NCBI RefSeq assembly: GCF_012932445.1 | Contig: NZ_JAAIIJ010000021.1 | Location: 86,710 to 150,709, forward strand | DNA: 64,000 nucleotides | DNA from: Bifidobacterium panos | GTDB lineage: Bacteria; Actinomycetota; Actinomycetes; Actinomycetales; Bifidobacteriaceae | Direction of reading: 5' to 3' | In this document: one piece after another, positions 8,535 through 18,700 of the stretch | How the letters are laid out: each line of letters starts with the position of its first letter | Numbering within the stretch: position 1 is the stretch's first letter | Notes under the pieces: model-generated | Database searches by the model: none | What the model was told of the DNA's origin: nothing | The model's input: only the letters and a program-made list of their open reading frames with translations | Program-made: the position numbers and the translations under genes

Positions 8535-10282
8535 TTACTCCATTCGGTAAACATGTCTCGGAACAGACTATCAGCGGAACGCTTCTTCGAGAACGATTCC
8601 AGCCGCTGTTGCTCCGTTTCCCACAACTTGCGGCGATCCTCTTCGTTCTCGAGCACATGGATCAGCGAGTGCTTCGCATCGTGCACGAGCGATTGGGTCA
8701 TGCGGCGCAACAGCCCCTGCGGTGGAATCAGCGTCTGCTGGGAACCCACGTTGGCGGACAGCGTCGGCACGCCGGCCGAAATCGCCTCGATGGTGGTCAG
8801 TGTGATGCCCTCGTTGATCGACGTGACCAGCAACGCATCGGCGTCCTGATAGGTCGAGGAAACCGGCGTATCAATGGAACGGCGTTCGATGACGTCGCCC
8901 AACCCGTGTCGGGTGATGAGCTTGTCTACGAAAGCATCCATATCGCCGTTGCCGTGCATGATGAAACGGAACACACCCGGACGGGCCTTTTCCAGTTCCT
9001 TCGCAACGAGGATGAATGCTTCGGGGCGCTTCTGGCGGGTGATACGTCCCACGAAAGCAACGGTGAGACGGCTGGTGTCGTTGCGTTTCTTGAACGTCAG
9101 GTCACCGGAATCGACGGTCAAACCGACCAGCGGTGCATCAATGACCTTCGCTGGGTCGATGCTGTGCGTATCGACCATCCAACGTTCCAGCTGCGGGGAA
9201 ATGACGTGGTGCAGATCGACCCACTCGTCGTGAGCCACGGACTCGCGCGGATAGCCGCCTTGCATGACGTATTCGACAATGTGCAGCGAAGCCACAACTT
9301 TGACGTCGGGGAAATACTTCTTCACCCACCACGCATTGTCGTACATCCACTGGCAGTGATGAATCACCACACCACGAATATCAAACTGCTCGAACAGCGC
9401 GCGCAAAACCGGCACATCACCAACGCGATCCTGCAACGGCTGGGTCAGCGGCATCACCAACGCGCCTTCACACTCGGGGCGCGTAATCCACGGCTGCTGA
9501 CCATCGCGATCCGTCAGCACAATCGGCAGGAAGCCGGCCTGCTTGGCAAGGGCGATGGTTTCCATGCCCCAGCGTTCGGCACCACCGGCCTGCAGCCAGT
9601 GCATGGCAATAATGACGGCTTTGCGAGCGCCCGCCACCCTCGGGCCGGGTTTGACTTCGACCCACGGATGGTGCGAAACGCCGGCGTTGACATGTTCCAC
9701 AGTATTCGGCTGATACAGAGGGATGGGCAGTGTGCCATGATATTCACGCTCGGAGCGCATCGCCTCGCGCACATAATCGAACGCGATTGGCGCGGTGGTC
9801 TCTAATTTCTTATACAGCTGAACTTTCCGGCTGTCCATCGGACGGTGCAACGCCACATCGTCATCGGTGGCGTCGTCGGGCGTGAGCAGGATGTAGCGCA
9901 CGTTACGGTCGATAAGTGCCATATCGCCGGCAAAATAATGCGGTGAGAACACGGAATTCGCTTGCACGGTGGAGGTGGCGTCGAATTCGCCGATCGGCTG
10001 CAGACCGGCTGTGTCGGTGCATGAGCCATTGATGGTGGAGGTGTCCGTCAGGCGCGGGTACTGCCACTTCTCTCCCATATAGATTTTGTAGTGGAGCGTG
10101 CGCCCCGGCTGAATCAGCGAATGGTAGTTCACCGCGGCAACCACCAGTTTGTTCAGTCGCTGGCTCAACGAATCCAAGAACTTATCGTCACTTCGTTCGA
10201 TTGTAAAGAATCGGCACATAGCTTCCACTATATCCACCCCCATAGAATCCACAGCATGATCAGAAATCGACACGCGAACCAC
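8531..10282 (-). CDS. Family 4 glycosyltransferase with N-terminal extension
   Basis: The frame is 583 residues. The GT4 part starts near residue 220 with IIAMHWLQAGGAERW (donor-side glycine-rich loop) and continues with the Rossmann C-domain: RLTVAFVGRITRQKRPE, then MHGNGDMDAF and the acidic donor-binding stretch INEGITLTTIEAISAGVPT. The first 200 residues are not a recognised domain and may position the acceptor. The exact start is uncertain: the GTG at 10282 lacks a good ribosome-binding site, and an in-frame ATG at 10243 is possible. It is coupled to the GT2 gene downstream. Confidence 0.82.
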   Translation of the reverse strand: MVRVSISDHAVDSMGVDIVEAMCRFFTIERSDDKFLDSLSQRLNKLVVAAVNYHSLIQPGRTLHYKIYMGEKWQYPRLTDTSTINGSCTDTAGLQPIGEFDATSTVQANSVFSPHYFAGDMALIDRNVRYILLTPDDATDDDVALHRPMDSRKVQLYKKLETTAPIAFDYVREAMRSEREYHGTLPIPLYQPNTVEHVNAGVSHHPWVEVKPGPRVAGARKAVIIAMHWLQAGGAERWGMETIALAKQAGFLPIVLTDRDGQQPWITRPECEGALVMPLTQPLQDRVGDVPVLRALFEQFDIRGVVIHHCQWMYDNAWWVKKYFPDVKVVASLHIVEYVMQGGYPRESVAHDEWVDLHHVISPQLERWMVDTHSIDPAKVIDAPLVGLTVDSGDLTFKKRNDTSRLTVAFVGRITRQKRPEAFILVAKELEKARPGVFRFIMHGNGDMDAFVDKLITRHGLGDVIERRSIDTPVSSTYQDADALLVTSINEGITLTTIEAISAGVPTLSANVGSQQTLIPPQGLLRRMTQSLVHDAKHSLIHVLENEEDRRKLWETEQQRLESFSKKRSADSLFRDMFTEWSK

Positions 10283-10600
10283 TGACGTATCGTTGCTGCT
10301 TGCTGCGCGGCTTGTCGGGCATGGTTAGGAACAATCGTTTCTCTTCCAGCAACGGGCGGATATACACACGCCGCATATACGTCACGTTATAGCCAAACCT
10401 GTCAGCAATTTCGCGAGCGCTTCGAGCCCGCTGGCAGAAGCGCACTAGTCTGTCATAGTACTTTTTCGTATGTTCATAGTACTTTTTCGTACGTTCATGA
10501 TACTTTTTTGCATGTTCATAGTACTTTTTCGTACGTTCATAGTACATTTTTTGCGCATCATGGTATGTATTATGATGCACTGTGGTACGGCTCCACAGTC
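10260..10600 (-). pseudogene. Remnant of an AlbA_2/ATP-binding regulator C-terminus with heptapeptide repeats
   Basis: The frame ends with a winged-helix-like tail (SAREIADRFGYN, RPLLEEKRLFLTMPDKP, QQRYV) that resembles the last 60 residues of AlbA_2 (AAA_4-type) DNA-binding ATPase regulators, as I recall that family. The body of such a protein is missing. In its place are about five seven-residue repeats (YYERTKK-like) encoded by a 21-base tandem repeat. The frame overlaps the possible start of the GT4 gene, has no convincing ribosome-binding site, and its upstream part looks random, so I regard it as a decayed fragment. A short functional DNA-binding protein cannot be excluded. Confidence 0.5.
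10454..10558. repeat. Five tandem copies of a 21-bp repeat
   Basis: Units begin at 10454, 10475, 10496, 10517 and 10538, each a variant of CATAGTACTTTTTCGTACGTT. The period is exactly seven codons, so length changes would keep the minus-strand frame open (KKYYERT-type heptads). Copies 1, 2 and 4 differ by at most one base. Confidence 0.9.
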
Positions 10601-10753
10601 GCCACCTTCTCGAATAGATAGAGCATCTAGATAGAGCGTCACGGGCTGCCATAAGCGCATGCGAATAGGGGGTTTCGCCGCACAGGCGCCGAATCGCCAC
10701 TACCCAAACCACTCACACGACATTACGGCGCAACATAAACTAAGGTGGGGAGT

Positions 10754-11998
10754 ATGAAGATCGCTGTTGCCGGAACTGGCTATGTGGGTTTGTCCGTTGC
10801 GCTGTTGCTTGCGCAACACCATGAGGTGCACGCGCTGGACATCGTGCCCGAGAAGGTCGAGATGCTCAACGCCGGCACGAGCCCGATTGTGGACAAGGAA
10901 ATCACTGCTTTCCTTGAAGCCAACACGCCCGGCGGAAGGCCGCTGGACTTCCACGCCACGCTCGATGCGCGGCAGGCGTATACGGGCGCGGATTACGCGG
11001 TGATCGCCACACCGACGAACTACGACGAGCAGAGGAACTATTTCGACACCTCGAGTGTGGAAGCCGCGATTGCGGCGGTGCGGCAATACAGCCCGAACGC
11101 ATGGATCGTCATCAAATCGACGATTCCTGTGGGATATACCAAGCAGTTGCGCGAAACGCTGCACGATGGGCGCATTCTGTTTTCGCCCGAGTTTCTGCGC
11201 GAAGGACACGCGCTGTATGACAACCTGCATCCGAGCCGCATTGTGGTGGGCGCGCCGCAGGATGATTCCGAAGCCGTTGGGGCCGCGCGCGCATTCGTGC
11301 GCCTTTTAGCCGAGGGAGCTGCACAAGGCGAGGCGTCGCGGCACAATCCGGACGGCACCGTGGGCATTCCCGAACTGGTGGTCGGCACCACCGAAGCGGA
11401 GGCCATCAAACTGTTCTCCAATACGTATTTGGCCCTGCGTGTCGCCTATTTCAACGAACTGGACACCTACGCCGAACTGCGCAATCTCGACACGCGCGCG
11501 ATTATCGACGGCGTGTGTCTCGACCCGCGCATCGGCCCGGGCTACAACAATCCGAGCTTTGGCTATGGCGGCTACTGCCTGCCCAAAGACACCAAGCAGC
11601 TGCTCGCCAATTACGCGGCTGTGCCCCAGAATCTCATCGAGGCGATTGTGGAGGCCAACCGCACGCGCAAGGATTTCGTCGCCGACGAGATTCTCGAACG
11701 TGTGCGTGGCGCGGAGAAGCCGGTGGTGGGCATTTATCGGCTGACGATGAAGTCTGGTTCCGACAATTTCCGCCAGTCCGCCATCCAGGATGTGATGAAG
11801 CGCTTGCTTGCGGAGGGGGCCACGTTGCTGGTGTACGAACCCACGCTCGATGCGGCCGATTTCAACGGCAATGAGGTGACGCGCGATCTGGCCGCGTTCA
11901 AGCAGCGCGCCGACGTGATCGTCGCCAACCGCTGGAACGACGAACTCGCCGACGTCGCCGGCAAAGTGTTCACGCGCGACCTGTTCAAGCGCGACTGA
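10754..11998 (+). CDS. ugd: UDP-glucose 6-dehydrogenase (nucleotide-sugar dehydrogenase)
   Basis: The 414-residue cytoplasmic enzyme starts at ATG 10754 after an AAGGTGGGGAG ribosome-binding site; the GTG nine bases upstream lies within that site and is rejected. It has an N-terminal NAD-binding loop ([14 protein letters not shown]), the ATPTNYDE segment, STIPVG, the EFLREGHAL active-site loop and the catalytic Cys in [12 protein letters not shown]. The expected reaction is UDP-glucose to UDP-glucuronate with two NAD+. The C-terminal UDP-binding domain is present, and the length matches the short Ugd type. It stands alone on the plus strand near glycosyltransferase genes and may supply uronic acid for EPS. 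A strong hairpin follows at 12098. Confidence 0.92.
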   Translation: MKIAVAGTGYVGLSVALLLAQHHEVHALDIVPEKVEMLNAGTSPIVDKEITAFLEANTPGGRPLDFHATLDARQAYTGADYAVIATPTNYDEQRNYFDTSSVEAAIAAVRQYSPNAWIVIKSTIPVGYTKQLRETLHDGRILFSPEFLREGHALYDNLHPSRIVVGAPQDDSEAVGAARAFVRLLAEGAAQGEASRHNPDGTVGIPELVVGTTEAEAIKLFSNTYLALRVAYFNELDTYAELRNLDTRAIIDGVCLDPRIGPGYNNPSFGYGGYCLPKDTKQLLANYAAVPQNLIEAIVEANRTRKDFVADEILERVRGAEKPVVGIYRLTMKSGSDNFRQSAIQDVMKRLLAEGATLLVYEPTLDAADFNGNEVTRDLAAFKQRADVIVANRWNDELADVAGKVFTRDLFKRD

Positions 11999-12097
11999 TT
12001 GCCTGGGCGTTCATACTTACATATGCATGCTTACATATGCATGCTTACGAGAAAGACTCTCAATAGCATGCCATCTGAATAATATGCATAGATGCCT

Positions 12098-12140
12098 GAG
12101 ATGCCTCTGACTGGGATGTTTTTCCGGTCAGAGGCATCTC
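12098..12140. terminator. Convergent terminator hairpin after ugd and the CWB2 adhesin gene
   Basis: A perfect 14-bp inverted repeat (GAGATGCCTCTGAC at 12098-12111 and its complement at 12127-12140) with a 15-base loop, followed by TTTG. It lies between two convergent genes and can serve both. Just upstream, 12014-12050 holds a short direct repeat of ACATATGCATGCTT. Confidence 0.75.
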
Positions 12141-12210
12141 TTTGTTCCAAGGCAGCCGAAACAAGTCGAAACGCATTCCTTGAAAAGGGTTCGACCATTT
12201 GGCTGGTTGG

Positions 12211-15200
12211 TTATGGCTGTTTCATGTTGAGTTTGTCGGCGATGGCGTTGGCGGTGGCCGCGCTCACGGCGTTGGGGCCGCCGGCGACGTAGGCCTTGGT
12301 GAGCTTGCCGCGGTAGCTGGCCGAGTACGACACGGTCGCGCTGTTGGGGTCGGCGACCAGCAGCATGGCGGCCTTATTGCGGCCCGCCAGGGGGCCGGCC
12401 GCTAGGGCGTCGGCGAAATGCTCGCCGGTGGCATACACCACGCCGTTCATGCCCAAACCGTTCTTCTGCACCCACTTCGCAATGCTCACACTCGTGTCAT
12501 AACGCGTATTGCCCGACAGACGCACCAGACCGGGCAGGCCCTTGACGAGGCGGGAGGGCACCGCCTGCTCGCCGCCGACGACCACCACGCGCTTGAACTT
12601 CTTTAGCGCGCTCTTCTGCTGGGATGTCAGCCCGCTGCTGGGGTCACACAGGAACACCGGCGCCTTCATGGCGTACGCGTACGAGCTGATGCTCAACGCA
12701 TCCGCATAGTGCGCGCCCGTCGCCACGATCGCGGTCGTACCCCACGACTTGCCACCACGCGTGTACAGCTTGTACGACGTGTCATACCGGGTCGAACCCG
12801 CCTGGCGCTCCACATTCTTCGCATATCCGCGCAATTGGGATTCGACGCGCGAGGAGACCGCGCTCGTGCCGCCCGCGACCACGATCCTCGACGGCCTGAG
12901 CCGCTTGAGCTGCGCGGCCGCCTGATCCGACAGGGAACCCGAATCCGTCAACACAATCGGCGCGCCCAGCACGCCGGCCAGGCCGGACGCGGACAGCGCG
13001 TCGGGATAGTTGCCGCCGTTGGCCACGACCACCGTGCCGGAGGTCTTCGGGAACGCCGTGGCGACCAGGCGGGCCATCGTGTCGTAACGCGTGTCCCCGG
13101 CCAAACGCTGCAACTGCGACTGCGACGACTTGGCGGTGACATTAACCGTCAACTTCTGCGCGACAGTCGTGTAATTACGCGTATCCCCCGGCGTGTAAAC
13201 CGCATCATACTGCTGCTTACCCATCTTCGACAACGTCGTATTGGAGTTCTTCCACGCCCAGCCGGAAGGCAACTTCACACCGGAAAGCTTGCCACCCTGC
13301 ACACCACTCAAATTCGACGGCGTGGAGTACGACGGCTTCGCCTTGCCGATGGACCAGCCGATCTTCTTGACGCCGCTGGAACCGTCACTCCACACATACC
13401 CCTTAGCCAACGTCGCCGTAGCCGTATACGAACCAGCATTCGTACCCGTCTGCCCACTCAACGTATAACCCGTGGCACCATTCACGCCCGTCTGCGACTT
13501 GCCGTTATACACCAAACCAGACTTAGCCGTCGGAGGCTTCACCTTAACCGGGGCGGGCGTGGGCTTGGCCGTGACGTTAACCGTCAGCTTCTGCGCGACT
13601 GTCGTGTAATTGCCCGTATCCTTGGGCGTGTAAACCGCATCATACTGCTGCTTGCCGGTCTTCGACAGCACCGTGCTGGGAGCTTTCCATGCCCAGCCGG
13701 AAGGCAGCTTCACACTGGAAAGCTTGCTGCCCTGCACCCCGCTCAGATTCGACGGCGTGGTGTACGACGGCTTCGCCTTGGCAATAGACCAAGTAATCTT
13801 CTTGACACCGCTCGAACCGTCGCTCCACACATACCCCTTGGCCAGCGTCGCCGTAGCCGTATACGAACCCGCATTCGTACCCGTCGTCTGCCCACTCAAC
13901 GTATAACCCGTGGCGCCGTTCACACCTGTCTGCGCCTTGCCGTTATACACCAAACCAGACTTGGCCACCGGAGGCTTCACCTTAACAGGGGCGGGCTCGG
14001 GTTCAGGCTCAGGCTTGGTGGCCGTGATGGTGAACGAGACCTCGTCACTCAGCGCGGTGTAGTAAATGCCGTCATCCGTTTCCCCCGCCTCGACGGCTGC
14101 ACGCATCACGTAATCACCCGGTTTGGTGGGCTTGTCGGAGCTGAACGCGCCACCCGACGCGGGCTTATAGGTGAACGTCACGTCACCATATTGGGCGCTG
14201 CCTTGCGGCACGCTTGGGGTCTTATCTTCATCCCAGCCGGCGATAGCTGGTTTGACCGTCCAGGAATTGGAGGCGCGCAGCATCCACGTTCCATCGCTTT
14301 CCTTCGACCAGACGAAATCGGAAAGCTCTGTGGAGAACGCGCCTGCCGAGGGCTTGGCCGCAGTGATGTACGCATACCCCGACCTCAACGAGCCGAACAT
14401 GGACTTCACCAGCGGCTTGCCGGAAACCGAACCGGCGATGCTCATCTTGCCGTCGGCTGCGCGCAGGTACACGGTTCCGCCGCCCGTGAGATCGCCGTCG
14501 ATGGTCAGCTGGCCGATGCCGTCGCCGGAACCGGCACCAAGGTTCAGCGTATTGCCCGCGGGCAGGGACAGGTTCTTCAACTCGCTGCCCGTTTTGGGTT
14601 TGAACGTGACGTTACCGCTGACGAACGTGTCGGCGAAGCCGCTGACGGCGATCTCGAATGCCGGATTGCTGATATTGCTTGGATTGGCGAGCGTTAATGT
14701 CGAGTTCGCGCCGCCACGCACCGGCCCGAACTTGCTGCTGGAAGACAGCGATGTGGCGTTCAGCACGACTTGGGAAGCGGCGGTGCCGCTCACGTCGATG
14801 CCGTCATACAGCTGCACGGATGGCGAGACGCTGACGCGGGAGGATCCGGTATATGCGGTGTTGGAGTTTTCGCCAACCCCCATTTTCACCGCTTGCAGTG
14901 CGGTATCGGAATTCGGCTTCGTGATCTCCAGTTCGGCCCGGGGACCTTGGCTCTTGCCCTGATTGCGCCAATAGGCGGAACTGCCGCCGAGCACAGTGGG
15001 AAGCAGCATATCCCCGGCATTACAGCCGAAATCCCCCAGATCGGCGGAACATTCGTAGAAGGAATCGACATCATTGAGCACGAGCTTGTGGCCGTTGAGG
15101 AATATCTCCCTTTGCGCCACACCTCCCAACCCCGCGGCCGAAATGAACCTGACCACGATGTCCTTGAACGTCACATCGGCACCGAGTTCGATGGGGCCGC

Positions 15201-15516
15201 GGAAATACAGCGTTCCGCCGGAGCTGGCGGCACTGATCGTTTTCGACGAACCGAAGTAGACCGGTATCGACGCACCGCTCTGCTGGACGTTGGGCTGCAC
15301 CGTCACATCCCCAGAAACCAGAATCTCGCTTACCGAAGCGTCGTTCAGGGCCTGAAGGAACTGGTCACCGCTCGTCACGGTGGCGGTGCGCCCCGTGGTG
15401 CTATCGGCCATCGCAACTTGCGTGGTTGTGGATTCCGCCACTGCGGTGGACGTCAGTCCAACACTGCAGAGCAGTACTATTGGGGTCAGAATGGTGGCAA
15501 GGGGTCGACGAATCAT
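12211..15516 (-). CDS. Secreted beta-helix-like adhesin with two Ig-like repeats and CWB2 anchor
   Basis: From ATG 15516 the product has 1101 residues; the start follows AGAGAAGATAGG and gives a proper signal peptide (MIRRPLATILTPIVLL to about STAVAES). Residues ~30-420 are a Gly/Ser/Val-rich region with DVTVQPN, GTLYFRGPIELG, LTIDGDLTGG-type strands, suggestive of a right-handed beta-helix as in polymorphic adhesins. A Pro/Glu linker follows, then two ~140-residue Ig-like units (LVYNGK..TGV..ATGYTLSGQ, WSI.KAKPSY) and three CWB2 repeats (RLAGDTRYDTM, RQAGSTRYDTS, RLSGNTRYDTS) ending NMKQP. CWB2 domains bind anionic cell-wall polymers non-covalently. The C-terminal half is nearly identical to four other proteins in this window. 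Confidence 0.85.
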   Translation of the reverse strand: MIRRPLATILTPIVLLCSVGLTSTAVAESTTTQVAMADSTTGRTATVTSGDQFLQALNDASVSEILVSGDVTVQPNVQQSGASIPVYFGSSKTISAASSGGTLYFRGPIELGADVTFKDIVVRFISAAGLGGVAQREIFLNGHKLVLNDVDSFYECSADLGDFGCNAGDMLLPTVLGGSSAYWRNQGKSQGPRAELEITKPNSDTALQAVKMGVGENSNTAYTGSSRVSVSPSVQLYDGIDVSGTAASQVVLNATSLSSSSKFGPVRGGANSTLTLANPSNISNPAFEIAVSGFADTFVSGNVTFKPKTGSELKNLSLPAGNTLNLGAGSGDGIGQLTIDGDLTGGGTVYLRAADGKMSIAGSVSGKPLVKSMFGSLRSGYAYITAAKPSAGAFSTELSDFVWSKESDGTWMLRASNSWTVKPAIAGWDEDKTPSVPQGSAQYGDVTFTYKPASGGAFSSDKPTKPGDYVMRAAVEAGETDDGIYYTALSDEVSFTITATKPEPEPEPAPVKVKPPVAKSGLVYNGKAQTGVNGATGYTLSGQTTGTNAGSYTATATLAKGYVWSDGSSGVKKITWSIAKAKPSYTTPSNLSGVQGSKLSSVKLPSGWAWKAPSTVLSKTGKQQYDAVYTPKDTGNYTTVAQKLTVNVTAKPTPAPVKVKPPTAKSGLVYNGKSQTGVNGATGYTLSGQTGTNAGSYTATATLAKGYVWSDGSSGVKKIGWSIGKAKPSYSTPSNLSGVQGGKLSGVKLPSGWAWKNSNTTLSKMGKQQYDAVYTPGDTRNYTTVAQKLTVNVTAKSSQSQLQRLAGDTRYDTMARLVATAFPKTSGTVVVANGGNYPDALSASGLAGVLGAPIVLTDSGSLSDQAAAQLKRLRPSRIVVAGGTSAVSSRVESQLRGYAKNVERQAGSTRYDTSYKLYTRGGKSWGTTAIVATGAHYADALSISSYAYAMKAPVFLCDPSSGLTSQQKSALKKFKRVVVVGGEQAVPSRLVKGLPGLVRLSGNTRYDTSVSIAKWVQKNGLGMNGVVYATGEHFADALAAGPLAGRNKAAMLLVADPNSATVSYSASYRGKLTKAYVAGGPNAVSAATANAIADKLNMKQP

Positions 15517-15658
15517 GCGCGGCCTATCTTCTCTTGAACGGGGATATCTCAGAAGGCACCGGCGCAACTGCTTACATTGCCGTCACGCCCGGCAGACGAC
15601 TTCTCCTGAGTATTTCTCATTAACTCAATACATCTTGCCTTACCGGGGGGACGCATTG

Positions 15659-15720
15659 GCCACTTTTCAATAATGGCGAAGTGTGCCTACGGGGGTATTG
15701 CGTTTTCAACAAAACTGCTA
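15659..15720 (-). promoter_or_regulatory. 5' leader/promoter segment shared with the second M64 gene
   Basis: About 60 bases upstream of the beta-helix adhesin gene match, with a few changes, the segment at 39831-39892 upstream of the second M64 gene (common words AGCAGTTTTGTTGAAAACG, AATACCCC, CTTCGCCATT, GAAA.GTGG). Conservation between non-homologous 5' ends points to a common promoter or regulatory site. The whole gap 15517-15726 contains no gene. Confidence 0.6.
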
Positions 15721-15726
15721 TGAGCG

Positions 15727-18700
15727 TTACGGCTGTTTCATGTTGAGTTTGTCGGCGATGGCGTTGGCGGTGGCCGTGCTCACGGCGCTGGTGCCGCCGG
15801 CGACATAGGCCTTGGTGAGCTTGCCGCGGTAGCTGGCCGAATACGACACCGTCGGGCTATTGGGGTCGGCGACCAGCAGCATGGCGGACTTATTGCGTCC
15901 CGCCAGGGGGCCGGCCGCTAGGGCGTCGGCGAAATGCTCGCCGGTGGCATACACCACGCCGTTCATGCCCAAACCGTTCTTCTGCACCCACTTCGCAATC
16001 GCCACGCTCGTGTCATAGCGTGTGTTGCCCGACAGACGCGTCAAGCCCGGCAGGCCCTTGACCAGGCGCGAGGGCACGGCGTTCTCGCCGCCGACGACCA
16101 CGACGCGCTTGAACTTGTTCAACGCGCTCTTCTGCTGCGAGGTCAGCCCGCCGTTCGGGTCGCACAGGAACACCGGCGCCTTCATGGCGTACGCGTACGA
16201 GCTGATGCTCAACGCGTCCGCGTAATTCGCTCCGGTCGCCACGATCGCGGTCGTACCCCACGACTTGCCACCACGCGCATACAACTTGTACGACGTGTCA
16301 TAACGCGTCGAACCCGCCTGACGCTCCACATTCTTCGCATACCCACGCAGCTGGGATTCGACGCGCGAGGAGACCGCGCTCGTGCCGCCCGCGATCACGA
16401 TGCGCGATGGCCTGAGCCGCTTGAGCTGGGAGGCCGCCTGGTTCGACAGTGCCCCTGAGTCCGTCAGTACGATCGGCGCACCCAGCACACCGGCCAGGCC
16501 GGACGCGGACAAGGCGTCGGGATAGTTGCCGCCGTTGGCCACAACCACCGTGCCCGAAGTCTTCGGAAACGCCGTGGCGACCAGACGGGCCATCGTGTCA
16601 TAACGCGTGTCCCCGGCCAAACGCTGCAACTGAGACCGCGACGACGAGGACTTGGCGGTGACGTTGACCGTCAACTTCTGCGCAACCGTCGTGTAATTAC
16701 GCGTATCCCCCGGCGTATAGACCGCATCATACTGCTGCTTGCCGGTCTTCGACAGCGTCGTGCTGGAGTTCTTCCACGCCCAGCCGGAAGGCAACTTCAC
16801 GCTGGAGAGCTTGCTGCCCTGCACACCACTCAAGTTGGACGGCGTGGTATACGACGGCTTCGCCTTGCCGATAGACCAAGTAATCTTCTTAGCACCGCTG
16901 GAACCATCGCTCCACACATACCCCTTGGCCAACGTCGCCGTAGCCGTATACGAACCCGCATTCGTAGCAGTCTGCCCACTCAACGTATAACCCGTCGCGC
17001 CGTTCACACCCGTCTGCGACTTGCCGTTATACACCAAACCAGACTTAGCCGTCGGAGACTTCACCTTAACAGGGGCGGGCGTGGGCTTGGCCGTGACATT
17101 GACCGTCAGCTTCTGCGCGACCGTCGTGTAATTGCACGTGTCCCCCGGAGTGTAAACCGCATCATACTGCTGCTTGCCAGTCTTCGACAGCGTCGTGCTG
17201 GAGTTCTTCCACGCCCAGCCGGAAGGCAACTTCACGCTGGAGAGCTTGCTGCCCTGCACCCCGCTCAAATTCGACGGCGTGGTATACGACGGCTTCGCCT
17301 TGGCAATAGACCAGCCGATCTTCTTGGCCGCGCTGGAACCGTCGCTCCACACATACCCCTTGGCCAACGTGGCCGTCGCCGTATACGAGCCAGCATTCGT
17401 AGCCGTCGTCTGCCCGCTAAGCGTATAACCCGTGGCACCGTTCACACCCGTCTGCGACTTGCCGTTATACACCAAACCAGACTTAGCCGTCGGAATCTTC
17501 ACCTTAACAGGGGCGGCGGTAACGTTGACCGTCAGCTTCTGCTCGACGGTCGTGTAATTGCCCGTGTCCCCCGGCGTGTAAACCGCATCATACTGCTGCT
17601 TGCCCGTCTTCGACAACACCGTGCTGGGATTCTTCCATGCCCAGCCGTCCGGCAGCTTCACGTCGGAAAGCTTGCTATCCTGCACACCGCTCAAGTTGGA
17701 CGGCACCGTATACGACGGCTTCGCCTTGGCAATAGACCAAGCGATCTTCTTGACGTCGCTGGAACCGTCGCTCCACACATACCCCTCGGCCAGTGTCGCC
17801 GTCGCCGTATACGAGCCGGCATTCGTAGCCGACTGCCCACTCAACGTATAACCCGTAGCGCCATCCACACCCGTCTGCGACTTGCCGTTATACACCAAAC
17901 CCGACTTAGCCGTCGGAGGCTCTACCGCAACAGGCTCCGGCTCAGGTTCCGGCTCGGGCTCAGGCCCCGGCCCCGGCTCCGGGCTGGCAGTTTCAGAGAA
18001 ATAGTATGTCAGAGTCTTTGCCGTTGAATCCATGACGATTCGGTCATTTGCCGAATCATTGCCGACATATTGATAACCCGCAACACTGCTCGGATGCGTA
18101 ACCTGATACGTCTCACCGCTGCCCAAATAGACCGCAGCTCCACCCACGTCCTCCAGCTCGCGCTTAGTGTCGCTGTCCACATACTTGATATTCAAAGTCG
18201 TCTGCTCGTTCGACGCCCAAAGATTCTTATCCGTTGCCAGAACTTCACCAGTATCCGCGTCGATAACCTCTCCGAGAATCGTCTCGGTCCCCTCATAACT
18301 CCCATCGCACTTCATCTTGACGGAAAGCGACCGCAAGCTCTGCCTGCTATCCATGCCGAGATACTTTTCAGAATCGCCATAATTTGAAACAGCAAATGTC
18401 TCTTCCGCGCGCTGCTTCACGTTCCCATCAGCATTGGAAGTCTCCAAGCGCAGCGTAATATTGCGCTTCTTCTCCTTATCGACATTCTGGACGACCGTCC
18501 TAAACTCGATCTCGCTATCCTTGCAGTTGCGCATATTGCTCGAGCCGGACCTGTCGCTGATCCGGTACAAACCCATCGCATACGGTTGCGTTGTTACCGG
18601 GTCATGCTCTTTCGTTATCTCTGGATAGGCTATGTGCATGGGTATGGTCTTGCTGAGGTTGTTTGCACAGAGAAGATACCGTGCAACCTCGAGCCTGCAA

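Noticed and set aside
12709..14697. Long plus-strand open frame rich in Arg, opposite the beta-helix adhesin gene
   Set aside because: Antisense shadow of the GC-rich repeated coding region; composition (R/H/T-rich) and lack of a ribosome-binding site speak against a gene. The same applies to the frames opposite 20923-21999, 22096-23739, 54550-56388 and 56422-57534.
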